DNA of 64,000 nucleotides from assembly GCA_026929865.2 (NCBI GenBank), contig CM049404.1, positions 1,800,501-1,864,500 on the forward strand, written 5' to 3'. Origin of the DNA: Hyperoplus lanceolatus. Taxonomy: Eukaryota; Chordata; Actinopteri; Uranoscopiformes; Ammodytidae. Shown piece by piece: positions 35,433-46,636 of the stretch. A model generated the notes under the pieces. The model worked only from the letters and a program-made list of their open reading frames with translations. It was not told where the DNA came from and searched no databases. The first letter of the stretch is position 1. The number at the start of each line of letters is the position of its first letter. The position numbers and the translations under genes were made by a program.

Positions 35433-38400
35433 AGGACCCCGAGTCAATCTTGCAGCCCGAGTCGATCTGGTACCTACACCGTATCAGAAACATGGATTAA
35501 TGAAGGCAAAGGCATGGACTTCCAATTAAAGGGGTATACACTGGTTTGTGTCAATAGAATGAACAAGAGAGGGGGAGGAGTGGCCCTTTTTGTGGATGAA
35601 AATATAAGGTTTGAAATCGTAAATAGCATGTGCACTGCAATTGATAACCTATTGGAATGTGTGACTATTGAAATTCTAATGAAGGATAAGTGTTTAATTA
35701 TCAGCTGTGTGTACAGAACACCCGATTCTAAAATGGAAGACTTTATAGAATACGTGGGAGAACTATTTTCTAAGTCAAATCAAAAGAAGATATTTATCTG
35801 TGGGGATACAAACATTGATTTACTAAATAATACTAATTCACTGACTGAAGAATTTGTAAATACATTGCATGTTATGGGTATTCAGCCCTTAATTACAAGG
35901 CCAAGCAGTATTACAGTAAATAGTGCCACGTTAATAGACAACATATTTACGAATGTTATGGGGGATGAAATAGAAAGTGGACTCCTGATTAATGACATAA
36001 GCGGCCATTTACCTGTATTTGCTATATACGATTGGAAACAAAAGTTGCAGCAGAGAACAAACAAAGATATATTTGTAAGGTTGGAAACTGATGAGAGGAT
36101 AGAAGCACTGAAAAATTACTTATTCACGCAAAATTGGGACTCTGTATACAAGGGGAAGGATGTTAATGCAAGTTTCGATTTATTCCTGCAGATATTTCAA
36201 AGGCTGTATGATAAAAATTGTCCACTAAAAAAAAGGGCCTTAAAGCAAAGACATGATAAACAGTGGCTAACTAAATCCTTGCAAAAAGAAAAATACATTG
36301 TACAAAAGATTCATAAAAGGACACCAAAGGCGGAGTTAAAATATAAAACCTATCGTAACAAGCTAAATAGCATTCTCAGAGACTGTAAAAAGAAATGTTA
36401 TGGTAAGTTGTTAGAAACAAATGCAAATCAACCCAAAAAATTGTGGGACATAGTAAATACAGTGTTAAGAAATGACAGCAGAATACATAATTATCCTCAG
36501 TATTTCCATGAAAATAACGTTAAGTTTGAATGCATGAACACTGCGGTAAATAAACTAAATGAATTTTTTGTTAATATTGGACCTAATTTAGCAAAAGGGT
36601 TCTGTGGGAAGAGTGTAGGGGAGTCTAGTGAAAACGAAGCGTCTCTTCAACACTCCTTGTTTTTGAAGCCAGTCGAGGCCAACGAGATAAGGGAGATATT
36701 GCTCGGAATGAAAACAAAGACCTCTAGAGACGCGCTAGGGTTTCACATGAAAGTAATCAAATCAGTGCAAGAAAGTATTATTAAACCCCTAACACACCTT
36801 TTTAACCTATCTTTTCAAACAGGCATTTTTCCTTTTTACCTGAAAGTAGCTAAGGTTATACCATTACATAAGAATGGTGATGAACATTCATTTACTAATT
36901 ATAGACCAGTCTCACTTTTAACACAATTTTCTAAAATTCTGGAAAAGTTATTCAGCAATAGACTTGATGAATTCATTACTAAACATCAACTTCTGTATGA
37001 CAGTCAATTCGGCTTTAGAAAGAATCATTCCACCGCACTGGCCTTGGCTGAATCGGTAGAAATTATTAGTAATGCTATTGATCACAAATTGTACTCTATA
37101 GGAATTTTCTTAGACCTCAAAAAAGCATTCGACACTATTAATCATGACATCCTTCTTAATAAACTGGAGAATTATGGCATTCGAGGTTTGGCACATGACT
37201 GGGTCAGAAGTTATTCACATGACAGGAAACAATTTGTGAAATTAGGGGAGTTCACATCGACATGCTTAGATATTGTTTGTGGGGTCCCTCAGGGGTCAAT
37301 CTTGGGGCCAAAATTATTCCTGCTTTATATAAATGACATATGTAAAGTGTCAAAAGTCTTAAGGTTAATTTTATTTGCTGACGACACAAACATCTTCTAT
37401 TCGGGGAAAGATCTGAATAATATGGTTGAGATCGTAAACATTGAATTGACTAAGTTACATGAGTGGTTAAACCGAAATAAGTTATCACTAAATTTAGAAA
37501 AAACTAAATTCATGATGTTTGGCAGGAGAGCATCAGATGTCGCTGTAAAAATCAAGGTAAATGGGATTGAAATTCAAAGGGTCAAGCAACACAAAGTCCT
37601 AGGGGTAATAATTGACGATAAATTAAGCTGGAAACCACAAGTTAGCCATCTCAGGGGCAAAATAGCCAGGAGTATTTCTATACTTTGGAAAGCACAACAT
37701 TGTTTCAATCAAAAGGCCTTACTTGTATTATACTGGAGTTTAGTTTCCCCACATCTGCATTACTGTGCTGAAATATGGGGAAACACATACAAAGGTACAT
37801 TGCACCCGTTGGAGATTCTTCAAAAGAAAGCAATACGAATTATTTACCAAGCCAATTACAGGGCACACACTAATAACTTTTTTATTGAAGGTAGAATTCT
37901 CAAATTACGTGATGTGGTAAATTACCACACAGTACAAATTATTTACAAGGCTTCAAAAAAAAGCCTTCCTAACAGTTTACAAGTAATGTTTGAAGACAGA
38001 GAAATTTTGCATGATTTAAGAAGAAAAGATAAATTCACTGAGAAAAATATACGGACCACACTTAAATCCTTTTCGATTTCTGTAAAGGGTATTAAGCTGT
38101 GGAATGGACTTGATGAAGTTGTCACAGGGAGTTGCAGTTTGCGCAATTTCAAAGCAAATTATGTTTCAAAAATTATTGAAAATTACAGACTAATAACCTG
38201 AGCACAATGTCAATGCCACTTACATAACAATATTGTAAAGAATAATACAGGCCAGCAGACAGACTTGTTTTTGAATACTTTTGCTGAAGTGTTTTGACTA
38301 CCAATTAAGAAATGGAACAGGCCAAATACAAGGCCACTTCACACTTTATACACTTGGCATTGTCACAGAAAAACTGAACTGTGCTGAACTGATCTTAAAA

Positions 38401-38965
38401 GCTGAAGCAATTACATTAAAATTGACTGTGTATTGGACTGCAGATTCTTAAAAAAAAAAAAAATGTATGGGTATATATATATATATATAAAAAAAAATGT
38501 TTTTTGTTTTATTTTTATTTTCTGTAACAGTAACTGTGTATCTGAATCCGAATTTGATGAAAATGGGGGCGGGACCTGATAAGCCTTTGGCTTCTTCCGT
38601 CTCCCTTCGGACAACACAAAGTATGATGTATGAATATTTGCAAGAGAAAATTGTGTATTGTGTGGAATTGTCCGAAAGAATAATAAATAAATAAACAAAT
38701 AACTAAAGGATGTCCCGCTCGGAATATTGAAATAACTTGTTCTTAAGTAAATAATCACAATCGCGTTTGCGGAAATACTATTAATCTCAAAAGGAATCTA
38801 GTTGTAGTTTTGCAATATGAGACCCCTTGTCTTTTCAAAATCTCACTCTGTGACTGAAAACTAATGACTAGTTGTCTTCAGGTGTGAGTTGATTGTCTTT
38901 AGATGTAAGAGGGTTTCAGTCTTTTCAAAGTCTTTTAAAAGTCCTCTAGTGTAAGCCCAGTATTA

Positions 38966-39156
38966 CTTGCCTACTTCAAAACCAAAACAGTCTTTTTAAA
39001 GACTAATCCCACAAACAGTCTCTACCATAGCTACTAAATTTTAACTTCTAAATCAAATCAAAGCAAATCAGATTTATTTATACAGCCCAAAAATAGCAAT
39101 TTGGCTCAGTGGGTTTCTAGGTACCCATAACTGTGTTGCAACACACACGTGACTAA

Positions 39157-39217
<61 letters not shown>

Positions 39218-39677
39218 ATTCACTCCCTGACTAACTACAATCATTAAGTCTGAAAATAAAATCTGCATTCCCTGAAAAATCGTTATTTTACTTGTATTAA
39301 ACTTTACTTCAACGATTGATTAGCCTAGCCCCCAATACTAGTCTTTCAACATAGCCACACACACACATATTGTTACATCATAGCCTAAACTTTATTGAAA
39401 ACACTAATCCACATCCAAATTATTTCAAAAGATAAACCAAACAAAAATGGAGAAATGTCTAGTGAGGACCCTCAATTTCCATTTAATTTCATTTAACTTT
39501 TATTTATCCTCGAGAGATCAATTGAGGGGTGACCCTCATTTTCAATGATGTCGAGTCAAAACAAATTCAAAACAACAATAGGCCTACATACAAAATATTC
39601 AATGCAAATACATCAAATACACAAGTGAAGAGAAGAGGGAAAAAAAACAATTGAAACATTTACAAAGTGGTGAAGAG
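38966..39677. other. Repeat-rich sequence without genes
   Basis: It contains a short retroelement tail in reverse orientation (about 39049-39120, AAATCAGATTTATTTATACA) and the CA microsatellite. A second tail-like stretch lies at 39480-39550. Confidence 0.4.
39158..39213. repeat. (CA)n microsatellite
   Basis: About 28 CA units. Confidence 0.95.
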
Positions 39678-39869
39678 ACGGCCTTGAAGATTCTCCTCCC
39701 TTTCGCGTCGAAATATCTGTGTGAGGCAGGATTCTCAAAAACGACTGCACTGAAAACAAAATACCGCAATCGTGCACAAATCTAGGATGATTTGAGGCTA
39801 TGTTTATCAAACATAGCGCCAAGAATTGAGGATCTTTACAAGGCAAAGCAGGCTCAGATCTCACATTAA
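39678..39869 (+). pseudogene. hAT transposase C-terminal fragment (ZBED5-like)
   Basis: Read on the plus strand, LLPFASKYLCEAGFSKTTAL and DDLRLCLSNIAPRIEDL are the hATC dimerisation end of ZBED5-type transposases. A TAG interrupts between the two parts (39783-39785) and TAA ends it at 39869. Nothing upstream on this strand extends it. The N-terminal exon of a similar protein lies 1.1 kb away on the opposite strand (40979-41960), so one of the two pieces was probably inverted, or they come from two insertions. Confidence 0.75.
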
Positions 39870-39967
39870 AATTGCCTACCTGCAAGCTTCTGTCCAAAAT
39901 GCAGATGATTACTATTCCAGGGGTTGAAATGGGACGGCTCCTCAGATAAATTAATAAATAAATAGTA

Positions 39968-40050
39968 GTGCTGTCAAATGATTAAAATATTTAATCGTGA
40001 TTAATCACATAAATGTCATAGTTAAGTCGCAATTAATCACACATTTGTAT
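39968..40050. mobile_element. Fragment related to the TAGGGCTGTCAA MITE
   Basis: GTGCTGTCAAATGATTAAAA followed by ATTTAATCGTGATTAATCAC resembles the end of the 20950 MITE. Only one end is visible. Confidence 0.45.
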
Positions 40051-40148
40051 CTATTCTAAATGTTTCTATTTAGGCTACTATTTTCTTCTCTTCTAAGGAG
40101 ATTAAAAAAACATTTCCTCAGTGTCTCTTTTAAAGTGCACCAGAATGA

Positions 40149-40543
40149 TAGCCTGGTGCTACCAGACCATTGTACTTCATTTCATTTGTAGAGAAGGTCT
40201 GGCAGTGCTGTAATTGGCAAATGTTCACTCATGGAGGCGGGTGTCTCTTAAAGTTTAAAACTATTGGATCTGCCCAGTGCCACTCTGGATTAGCCAACCA
40301 ATCGCATAACGTTTGGTCGTCACGTGTGTCATGAGCCGGGTTCTGGCCTATAGGTCCATGGTTCTGGCAACTGAAACTGGAGCGCGATTTCGACGTCATC
40401 GTTCTCAGCCACTCGCTCTGTTCGCTGATTGGACCGGCTGTCAAATCTCCGGCAAAACTGGGAAATGGGCTGTACACCCAGACTGACTACTGAAGGGAAA
40501 ATAAAATTTGGCCGGAAGTAGGCGGGCGGGCGGAGCCAGGCTA
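40149..40543. mobile_element. MITE with 9-bp TSD (Mutator-like?)
   Basis: Ends TAGCCTGGTG and TAGCCTGGCT (right end reverse complemented) are flanked by the perfect 9-bp repeat CCAGAATGA (40140-40148 and 40544-40552). A 9-bp duplication points to the Mutator group, though other superfamilies can give 8-10 bp. 395 bp, non-coding, with two CCAAT boxes in opposite orientation. Confidence 0.7.
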
Positions 40544-40683
40544 CCAGAATGATGCATTTAACGTTAAAATATAAGAAATTTCCGGACCCCAACCCTAAAC
40601 CCAATGTTCAATTCAAAGGTGCGCCACTGGCCTAGCCCTTGTGATAATAACAATAATAGATTATCTATCTATCTATCCATATT

Positions 40684-40760
40684 TTTTTAACCTTTATTTA
40701 TACAGGTAAATCCCATTGAGACCGAAGACTCTTTTGCAAGGGAGACCTGTTTTCCTTTCC
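40684..40760. repeat. Short retroelement-like repeat
   Basis: TAACCTTTATTTATACAGGT then CCCATTGAGACCGAAGACTC and AAGGGAGACCTG is a phrase I recognise as a dispersed fish repeat. Class uncertain. Confidence 0.4.
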
Positions 40761-40978
40761 CACGTTACCATTCACACACACATTCATACACTGATAGCAG
40801 GCTAACTATCGACATTCACACGAGGCAAGGTGGGTGAAGTGTTTGCAGAAGGTTGAGAACCCCTGCTTTAGTGGATCTGGCCCTAAGAGTATAAATGTTA
40901 CACACTATGGTTACAATTTTCCACCACAGTCTCAATACTGGACTTTCATGCATTCAAACCTTGAGGACTGGCACTCAC

Positions 40979-41960
40979 CATTACATTGGACCATGTAATC
41001 ATTCCATTCAGAAAGTTGCCTGAAGAGCCGGTCATTAAGCGCATGGGATTTTATTTTGTTTATCGCTTTGACCGCTACATTAAGGGACTGATGGAGCGAG
41101 TCGGATATGTGCTTTGCCACCAAGTTGTGACAGTGCAGTACACAGTGCACGGTAAGCACATGTGGCACCTGTTTCTTCAGCAGCGTCGCAAAGCCGCGGT
41201 ACCTGCCGACCATAACCGGCGCTCCGTCTGTGGCACAGGCGATGATGTTCTCCATCGGGATGGCCCTCTCTTGCAGGAACTCGGCCAGGGCGGTGAAGAT
41301 GCTTTGTCCGCGTGTGTCGGTGGTGAGATACTGCCCAAACAAGAAGTCCTCCTTGAGATCCCCCCCAGACATGTACCGAACATAGCCCATTAAGAGGGCA
41401 TTGTTGTCGGCAGTTGTTGTCTCATCTAACTGGATGCTGAAGGGACACGCACGCAGGGTGGCACACAGCTGCTGCTCAGTGTCGAGCGACATCTCCCGTA
41501 TGCGCCGGGCAACAGTATCGTTACTGAGCGGGATGGCTTTGATGACTGGCGCAGCATCCCGCTCCATGACTGTCGATATTGCTTCTTTTATTGCCGGCAT
41601 TACCAGAGACTCACCCACAGTGAACGGTAAGCCAGACTTAGCAATTAATAAAGCGATGTTGAAGGACGCCACCAACCCGCTTTCGCTTTGATTGACGTTC
41701 CGGGCGAACAGAGAGTTGATGGTGGGCCGTCTTGAATGTTGATCCCTCAGAGACTTAAAGTAGGATGGATCTTTAGCTGATTTTTCGGGATGTTTTTTCA
41801 CTAAATGTTCCTGTAGTCGCGAGGGTTTCATGGCCTCATTAGAGAACACCTGATCGCAGAGCAGGCACATAGGTAAAGTGGTGTTCATCGGTGACGGTAT
41901 AAATCCATAACTAATGTAATTGGCATTGTACTGCCGGCACTTTTTCTTGCTATCCGCCAT
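40979..41960 (-). pseudogene. hAT transposase N-terminal exon (ZBED5-like)
   Basis: Starts at 41960 (MADSKKKCRQYNANYISYGF). A BED-type zinc finger follows (CLLCDQVF...LQEHLVKKH, about residues 35-60), then the conserved core (FSIQLDETTTADNNALLMGY, with D-E-T; IIACATDGAPVMVGR; VHCVLHCHNL). The open frame runs a little further to 40932, but TGTAATG|GTGAGTGCC at 40979 is a strong splice donor, and the last dozen codons look like intron. No downstream exon exists on this strand, so the gene is truncated. About 327 of the 600 or so residues of the family are present, without internal stops. Some ZBED proteins are domesticated host genes; here the missing C-terminus argues against that. Confidence 0.8.
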
Positions 41961-42822
41961 GTTTGTTTATGTTATGTTATTAAAGTTGAATATGTTACAA
42001 TGAATTGTGTACGTTTTCATTGGTTGTTGAACTGTTATCCCACGAACTAGCGCTCATGACGTAGCTGTGCTTTGCTGCTGTCATAGGGCTGCTGTACAGG
42101 GCTTCAGTGAGCCTCTCGCGGTGCACAGCGTTTAGTATATCGTCCCTCTCCAACATATGAGGGTTGTGTCTTTAACATGGTTCTGCTTGTGTGTTAGTTA
42201 ACTCCATGCTTTGGCTGATTACTCTGTGTTTTCTCCACCTCAGAGACAATAGTTAGTTTAATTTTGAATCTCGCTGCGCTAGCATTAGCAATATCAGTAA
42301 ACGTCATTATACTAGTCTGTGATTGGCTGATTCCTCTGCCGCTAAGGCTTTGATTGGCTGGTTGTTCTGACTCAAAGACCTCTGATTGGCTGTCTGCAGA
42401 GCCTTCTCTTTTCTAAGGCTGTGACAGTCAGCAGACCGCAGAACATTGGAGAGAATAGTTAAAAAGAGGTCGAGGGGTTAGAAACATGAAAAGTTAAAAT
42501 AGGCTGTTTATTTCAGGTTTATTTCAACCTATTTTTGCAGTCAAAAGATTTATAAGATGTTTAAGAAAGTTTAAAATATATTTATTAAAAAAAAAAAAAA
42601 AAAAGCTCTCGTGTCCCAGCCTGGTCCCAGCGCCCCCCTAGGTTGTACGAACGCCCCCGTTGAGAAACCCTGCTCTAAATAAAAACAGCAAAAAAAAATT
42701 GTGAACAAGCATTACAAACCCATGACATTTTAACCATCACAAATTAAAATGATAACAAATAGTGTGTACAAGGTGAGGTTATACCATTTGGTTCAATGTT
42801 GATCTCATCCGATGTCATCCCT
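41961..42822. other. Flank of the ZBED-like gene with a hAT end
   Basis: CGTTGAGAAACCCTG at 42663-42677 is a right-hand hAT terminus that may belong to the element carrying the ZBED-like exon. No matching left terminus was found. GATTGGCTG is repeated three times at 42320-42392. No coding support. Confidence 0.4.
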
Positions 42823-44117
42823 TTAAATTGTGCTCTCCTCGCCACAGGCAATCAGCAGCTTTGCAACTTTTAATATCCCTTCAGGGAGTCGATAATATTG
42901 TCTATGGACCCTGATGTTGTGACCCATAAAACCAGCGAGGCACTCCTCCTCATTGTCTTTCAAGTTAAAAACTTGTGACATTGTTGCCATTTGTTTCCTT
43001 AATCTGATGCCATCAGGTCTACCAAACAAATAAACATTCTCATCCGGCACATCACATTGTCGTCAATAATTCACCAGCATCTGTATGGAGGACACCATGT
43101 CTGGGCTGAGTAAGACAGGGACCTTTTTGTCCCGCTGACCTTTGTTTTCTACACGCTCAAAGTACTTGCAGAGCTTCTTTTCCACATGGGTCAAGGCAAA
43201 GTCAAGATCTGGATTACTGGCAAAGGTCTTTCTCAACATGAAGTCATTCAAGGACATCTTTGAAACTTCTCCCTCTCTCCTACGATTGAAGACGATCACT
43301 TCACAGAGCGTTAGTCTAGGAATACTCAACCAGTTCCTGTTATTTGGTGCAGTTTCAAGATTGAATCGATACTTGGGCCTTTCTGCATCGATATGGCTGT
43401 GCAGTCTCACAACATCTTCACAGAAGGGGAAGAGAAGAGGTTTATTCCATTTCGACTCTCTGAGGTTCCTCAGTACATGAGAAGACACCCACTCATCCCA
43501 TTTGTTCTCTTTCAATGTCACGGCATTTTCAATGGCCCTCTTGTTCCCGGTCATCCTTGCTTCAAACTCTGCAATATCTGCTATTTTGGTTAAACTATGA
43601 CCTAGTTTGAGCGCCAAGGAGAGCATCTTGAAACAGCTGGTGTCTTCACTCCATCCACAGACAATCTTCACAGCGTTCACAACGTGGCATAAGTTTGCTG
43701 GTTGAAAGAAGTCATATATTGTCTTCAGGCTGCCAAGTGTCTTCGCTTGGATAACTAATCTACCCATTTCCCTAATTTCTTGTCTGGTGTTGTTGTTGGT
43801 TTTTGTCTGTGCCTTTTTTGTTATATAAGTGTTCTCCTAACTTCAGAATATACTTTTCTTGTCGAATTATGTCCGTTATTCATGCCATTTGCTAGGCCCC
43901 AGACTTTGTCATTTATCTCCTTTGGGACAGGCTGTCAGGCAGCAGCACAAAGTGACTGCACTCTGGTTCTGCCTGGCTTTGTGCGTTCCTTTGTCAGTTT
44001 GCATTTTTTCATGTGCCGCCACATCACCTTTCTTTTTAATGATGCCTCACAGTATGTGCAATGCAAATAATCATTTACATTCACTGGTTCACTGCTTTGC
44101 TGAGAGGGAACAATCAC
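42823..44117 (-). pseudogene. Decayed tyrosine-recombinase gene (Crypton-like)
   Basis: Minus strand, N to C: a zinc-finger-like motif (YLHCTYCEASLKRKVMWRHMKKC, 44075-44007), a frameshifted linker (43930-43770), a 234-codon open frame from 43767, then after one TGA (43060-43062) a further 75 codons in the same frame. VIVFNRRREGEVSKM carries an arginine in the place of box I of tyrosine recombinases. LRKQMATMSQ and FMGHNIRVHRQYYRLPEG match the LR..AT and GH...H..Y pattern of box II with its tyrosine. Between YLFGRPDG and IRLRKQM about 20 residues seem to be missing. Such enzymes join DNA through a tyrosine link without DDE chemistry. Multicopy fish relatives exist as I recall; the Crypton name is inference. 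Confidence 0.6.
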
Positions 44118-44827
44118 CCCTTTCCCCTTCCCCAGGACCTCAAAATTGTGGAGACGATTGCGCTTATTTCGTATTAAGAGTTATCTGCAGCTTTCTCTCC
44201 GCTGATCCTATTGGGTAACTGAACGCTCATTCTACCTCCACCAAGTTACTGTGTCTTTTCTAAGTGCCGTGCAATTTTGGCATATGGTTTAAAACAGTAG
44301 AAACAGTAGTCCCTCTTATTGTACACTCTACCACCATTGTGTTTCTTTTTCAGCTGTACGACTCACCTCCATTAGGCTAAGCAAAGTAAGGCATTTTGGG
44401 GCCAAAAATAGAATTAATTGTAAAATAACTATCTAGACCAAAACATTGTATTCCTTTTTTGTAAAATAACTTACATTTGCTTAATATGATGTTAATATTA
44501 AAAACACAAACTCATTTTTTTTTTCACATATTCATCCAGGGTGTGCCCCACAGTTTGAAAACCACTGTCTTAGTTCTTAGTTGAACTGTAGTTTTTTTAT
44601 AGACTTCCTTTCTTCCTCCGATACTTCTGATTCTAATGTGCAACTAGGAACATACTCATCCTTACTGATTTCACAGCTTGTGATTGATTCATCTTCAGAG
44701 ATCCAAAGCATTTTCTTTGTAAGCTAGAAAAGACATTCAGATGGCACTCAATTACTTACAATTACCTTTAGATAAAGAATATTTCCCACTTCATTTATCA
44801 AATTACGCCTTTCCCATCAACAATAAT
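44118..44827. other. Unassigned AT-rich sequence
   Basis: No gene or repeat ends recognised. GTTTGAAAACCACTG near 44553 may be a hAT terminus. Confidence 0.3.
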
Positions 44828-45095
44828 AAACAGTGCCTTGCAAAAGTATTCATACCCCTTGAACTTTTTCTTCATTTTGTCATTCAACAACCACACACTT
44901 ACATTTATTTAATTGGGATTTTATGTGATAGACAAACACAAAGTGGCGCATAAATGTCAAGTGGAATGAAAATGAAACATGGTTATCAAATTTTTTTATA
45001 TATAAAAAACTGACAAGTGTGGCGTGCAAAAGTATTCAGCCCCCCTGAGTCAATACTCTGTAGAACCACCTATCGCTGCAATTACAGCTGCAAGT
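44828..45095. mobile_element. Tc1-like element end
   Basis: CAGTGCCTTGCAAAAGTATT at 44830 and the following 250 bases (GGCGTGCAAAAGTATTCAGC at about 45021) are the 5' end of the common fish Tc1 family. Sequence after about 45095 departs and no transposase follows, so it is truncated. Confidence 0.75.
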
Positions 45096-45688
45096 CTATT
45101 GAGGTATGTCACTACCAGCTTTGAACATCTAGAAACGGGATCAGTAGGTTGTGTGAAGGTGATGCCCATAGTAATTCACTCACAATGCTAATAGCCCGCG
45201 GAAAGTTCAAACTTTGCTGATGACATCACGGGGGGCTAGCGCTGCGATATCGCTGGGCCTTTGGGGCGGTCTGTCACTACATGACACACATCAGTCAATG
45301 TTATTATCCAATAGGAGACGGCAGCTTCAATGAAAGGCTAGCAATACTTCTAGTGAAGGTCCCGCTGCTCCACGTAGCTTTTACTCGTTAACCCATTATT
45401 CCACGGTTCCGCCGGCGGTACCAATAGACATATTGTATTACTACAATTGCCAAAAACTATACACTTACCCTAGACATAAACTGAAAAAAGTGTATTCTTC
45501 GCTGGATTCTGAAATTTCCGAGGGTCCGCGAATGCGTCTCGTATAAGGCAAATGATATTATGTAAAATATAAGCTAAAACAGCACATTTTCACAATAATC
45601 GTGCATTTCACACATCAAAAAATCTTCAATCTTCAAAAATCTACCAAAAATCAACCCTTTGGGCTATCAAGAAGCTGTACAAATCACT
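45096..45688. other. Unassigned sequence
   Basis: No coding support. It contains a GATGACATCACGGGG-type CRE-like site (about 45220) and other text of repeat character. Confidence 0.3.
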
Positions 45689-45847
45689 TAAGAGGACCTC
45701 TGATACTTTTTGACTTTTATGACCTATAAACGTTGTTATAATGATTTATAGTCATGTTTAACCATACTAGCGTAACACATAATGACGTACATGTATTTAG
45801 ACGTATTCCCTGCTGACCGTCTGGGGTGGCTGTGCAAAGCACTAAAC
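45689..45847. mobile_element. Left fragment of the AGAGGACC MITE family
   Basis: Similar to 12034-12195 (GACTTTTATGACCTATAAAC and CCCTGCTGACCGTCTGGGGT). It breaks at 45848 where CAGGGCTATTCAATTAG, a hAT-like terminus, begins. The rest of the MITE was not found. Confidence 0.65.
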
Positions 45848-46439
45848 CAGGGCTATTCAATTAGTTTTGAATGGGGCCGGTTGGTGGAAATGATCCAAAA
45901 TGATATTATATTATTTACAATATATTGTAAAACACTACCACGACATAGGAGTGCATATATTGTCTTTATTCATAGCTGCCAAGTCTCACTCTTTGGCCGT
46001 GAGACACACGCAAGTCAACCCATTCACACTCTCACTCGCCACACCTCAAATTTCTCACGCGGAGAAATTAATCCCCAAAATAACATTTGTTTTGCGGGAC
46101 TTTTATTTTCAAATTCTTATTTTAAAAAGCTAACAGACATGAGTGCCGTGACTTCCTCTTTCTGAACGCGCATTAACGTTATGCTTTGATGTGCACTGTG
46201 CATTCAAAGCGGGAGGCGAGCCCCCTACCTATACCTTCTCTTCTGAGGTGTGTGTTGATAGCCTGCCAAGTTACCGCTGATAAGAATTGTGTCCCCGCCG
46301 GCCGGTGAGCGCACGTGCATCAAACATATTAACCCTTCAATTTCACTCAAGTAAATTCAGAAGATCTTCGGATCGTTTTGTATATTGTTTTTTGGTAATT
46401 TAGTAATTAACCATATTCTACAAAATAAATTATTCATTA
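45848..46439. other. Probable decayed hAT element
   Basis: It begins with the hAT-type end CAGGGCTATTCAATTAG. The other end was not found and no frame with a motif is present. Confidence 0.35.
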
Positions 46440-46636
46440 TTGTAACCAGGCCCCCAGGACTGTTCCCTTCTCCGAGCAGCCAGCATGGACATGTGGCCAA
46501 GCCATTGGTATTGCATGGTTGGGGGACGAACTTATGGTCATTCGGCCGGTAGGCAGATTTCCCTGTCCACACAATACAAGTGGCAAACAAGATTGTGTCA
46601 AATTGTGTGAAAAATTCTGGATATCAATCATAGGCG
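46440..46636 (-). repeat. Dispersed repeat, first half
   Basis: Reverse complement of about 61500-61697. The second half continues after the gypsy element at 52586-52775. The repeat at 61333-61697 is the uninterrupted relative and shows the target before insertion. Confidence 0.8.

Larger units (their letters stand above)
33848..35478. mobile_element. TIR element with TGTAG...CTACA ends and 4-bp TSD (Ginger-like?)
   Basis: The first 46 bases (starting TGTAGGTACCAGATCGACTC) and the last 46 bases (35433-35478) are perfect inverted repeats. CCGT flanks both sides (33844-33847 and 35479-35482), and removing the element plus one CCGT leaves the LINE frame intact, which fixes the ends exactly. A 4-bp duplication with TGTNR termini is what has been described for Ginger elements, which use a gypsy-type integrase. 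No transposase frame exists in the 1,631 bp, so it would be a non-autonomous derivative. The subterminal part has tandem repeats. Confidence 0.8.
33555..38201 (+). pseudogene. LINE ORF2: endonuclease and reverse transcriptase, interrupted
   Basis: It starts in the ATGAGTAA overlap. A TAA at 33684-33686 breaks the frame early. The apurinic-type endonuclease begins at SIIHFNSRSLYTNF, is cut after IIAV by the 33848-35478 element, and resumes at SETWI in the same frame, through IFICGDTNIDLL, LIDNIFTNV and ISGHLPVFA. Reverse transcriptase boxes: YRPVSLLTQFSK, QFGFRKNHSTALAL, FLDLKKAFDTINHDIL, VCGVPQGSILGPKL, LFADDTNIFY. The C-terminal domain runs to 38201. The part after the insertion is open for over 900 codons. 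The product would nick DNA and copy its RNA in the nucleus. As it stands it is broken twice. Confidence 0.9.
32640..38695 (+). mobile_element. Near full-length L2/CR1-like LINE
   Basis: A 5' region of about 140 bp, ORF1, ORF2 and a 3' end with ATAA repeats. CAAATA at 32634-32639 and 38696-38701 is a plausible but weak 6-bp target duplication. It is very similar to the minus-strand copy at 21632-23744. Lesions: a frameshift in ORF1, a nonsense codon early in ORF2, and a 1,631-bp TIR element in the endonuclease region. It belongs to the Jockey/CR1/L2 group by motif; the clade was not settled. Confidence 0.85.
32244..38962. mobile_element. Harbinger-type MITE, split by a LINE
   Basis: Ends TGCTGGGCTTACACTA and TACTGGGCTTACACTA (right end reverse complemented) are flanked by TTA on both sides (32241-32243 and 38963-38965). 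The MITE's own sequence is about 32244-32639 plus 38696-38962, some 660 bp, with the LINE between. Confidence 0.75.

Noticed and set aside
40844..40869. Left terminus of a hAT element carrying the ZBED-like exon
   Set aside because: GGTTGAGAACCCCTG here has the same orientation as the terminus at 42663, so the two cannot be a TIR pair. No shared 8-bp flanks were found.
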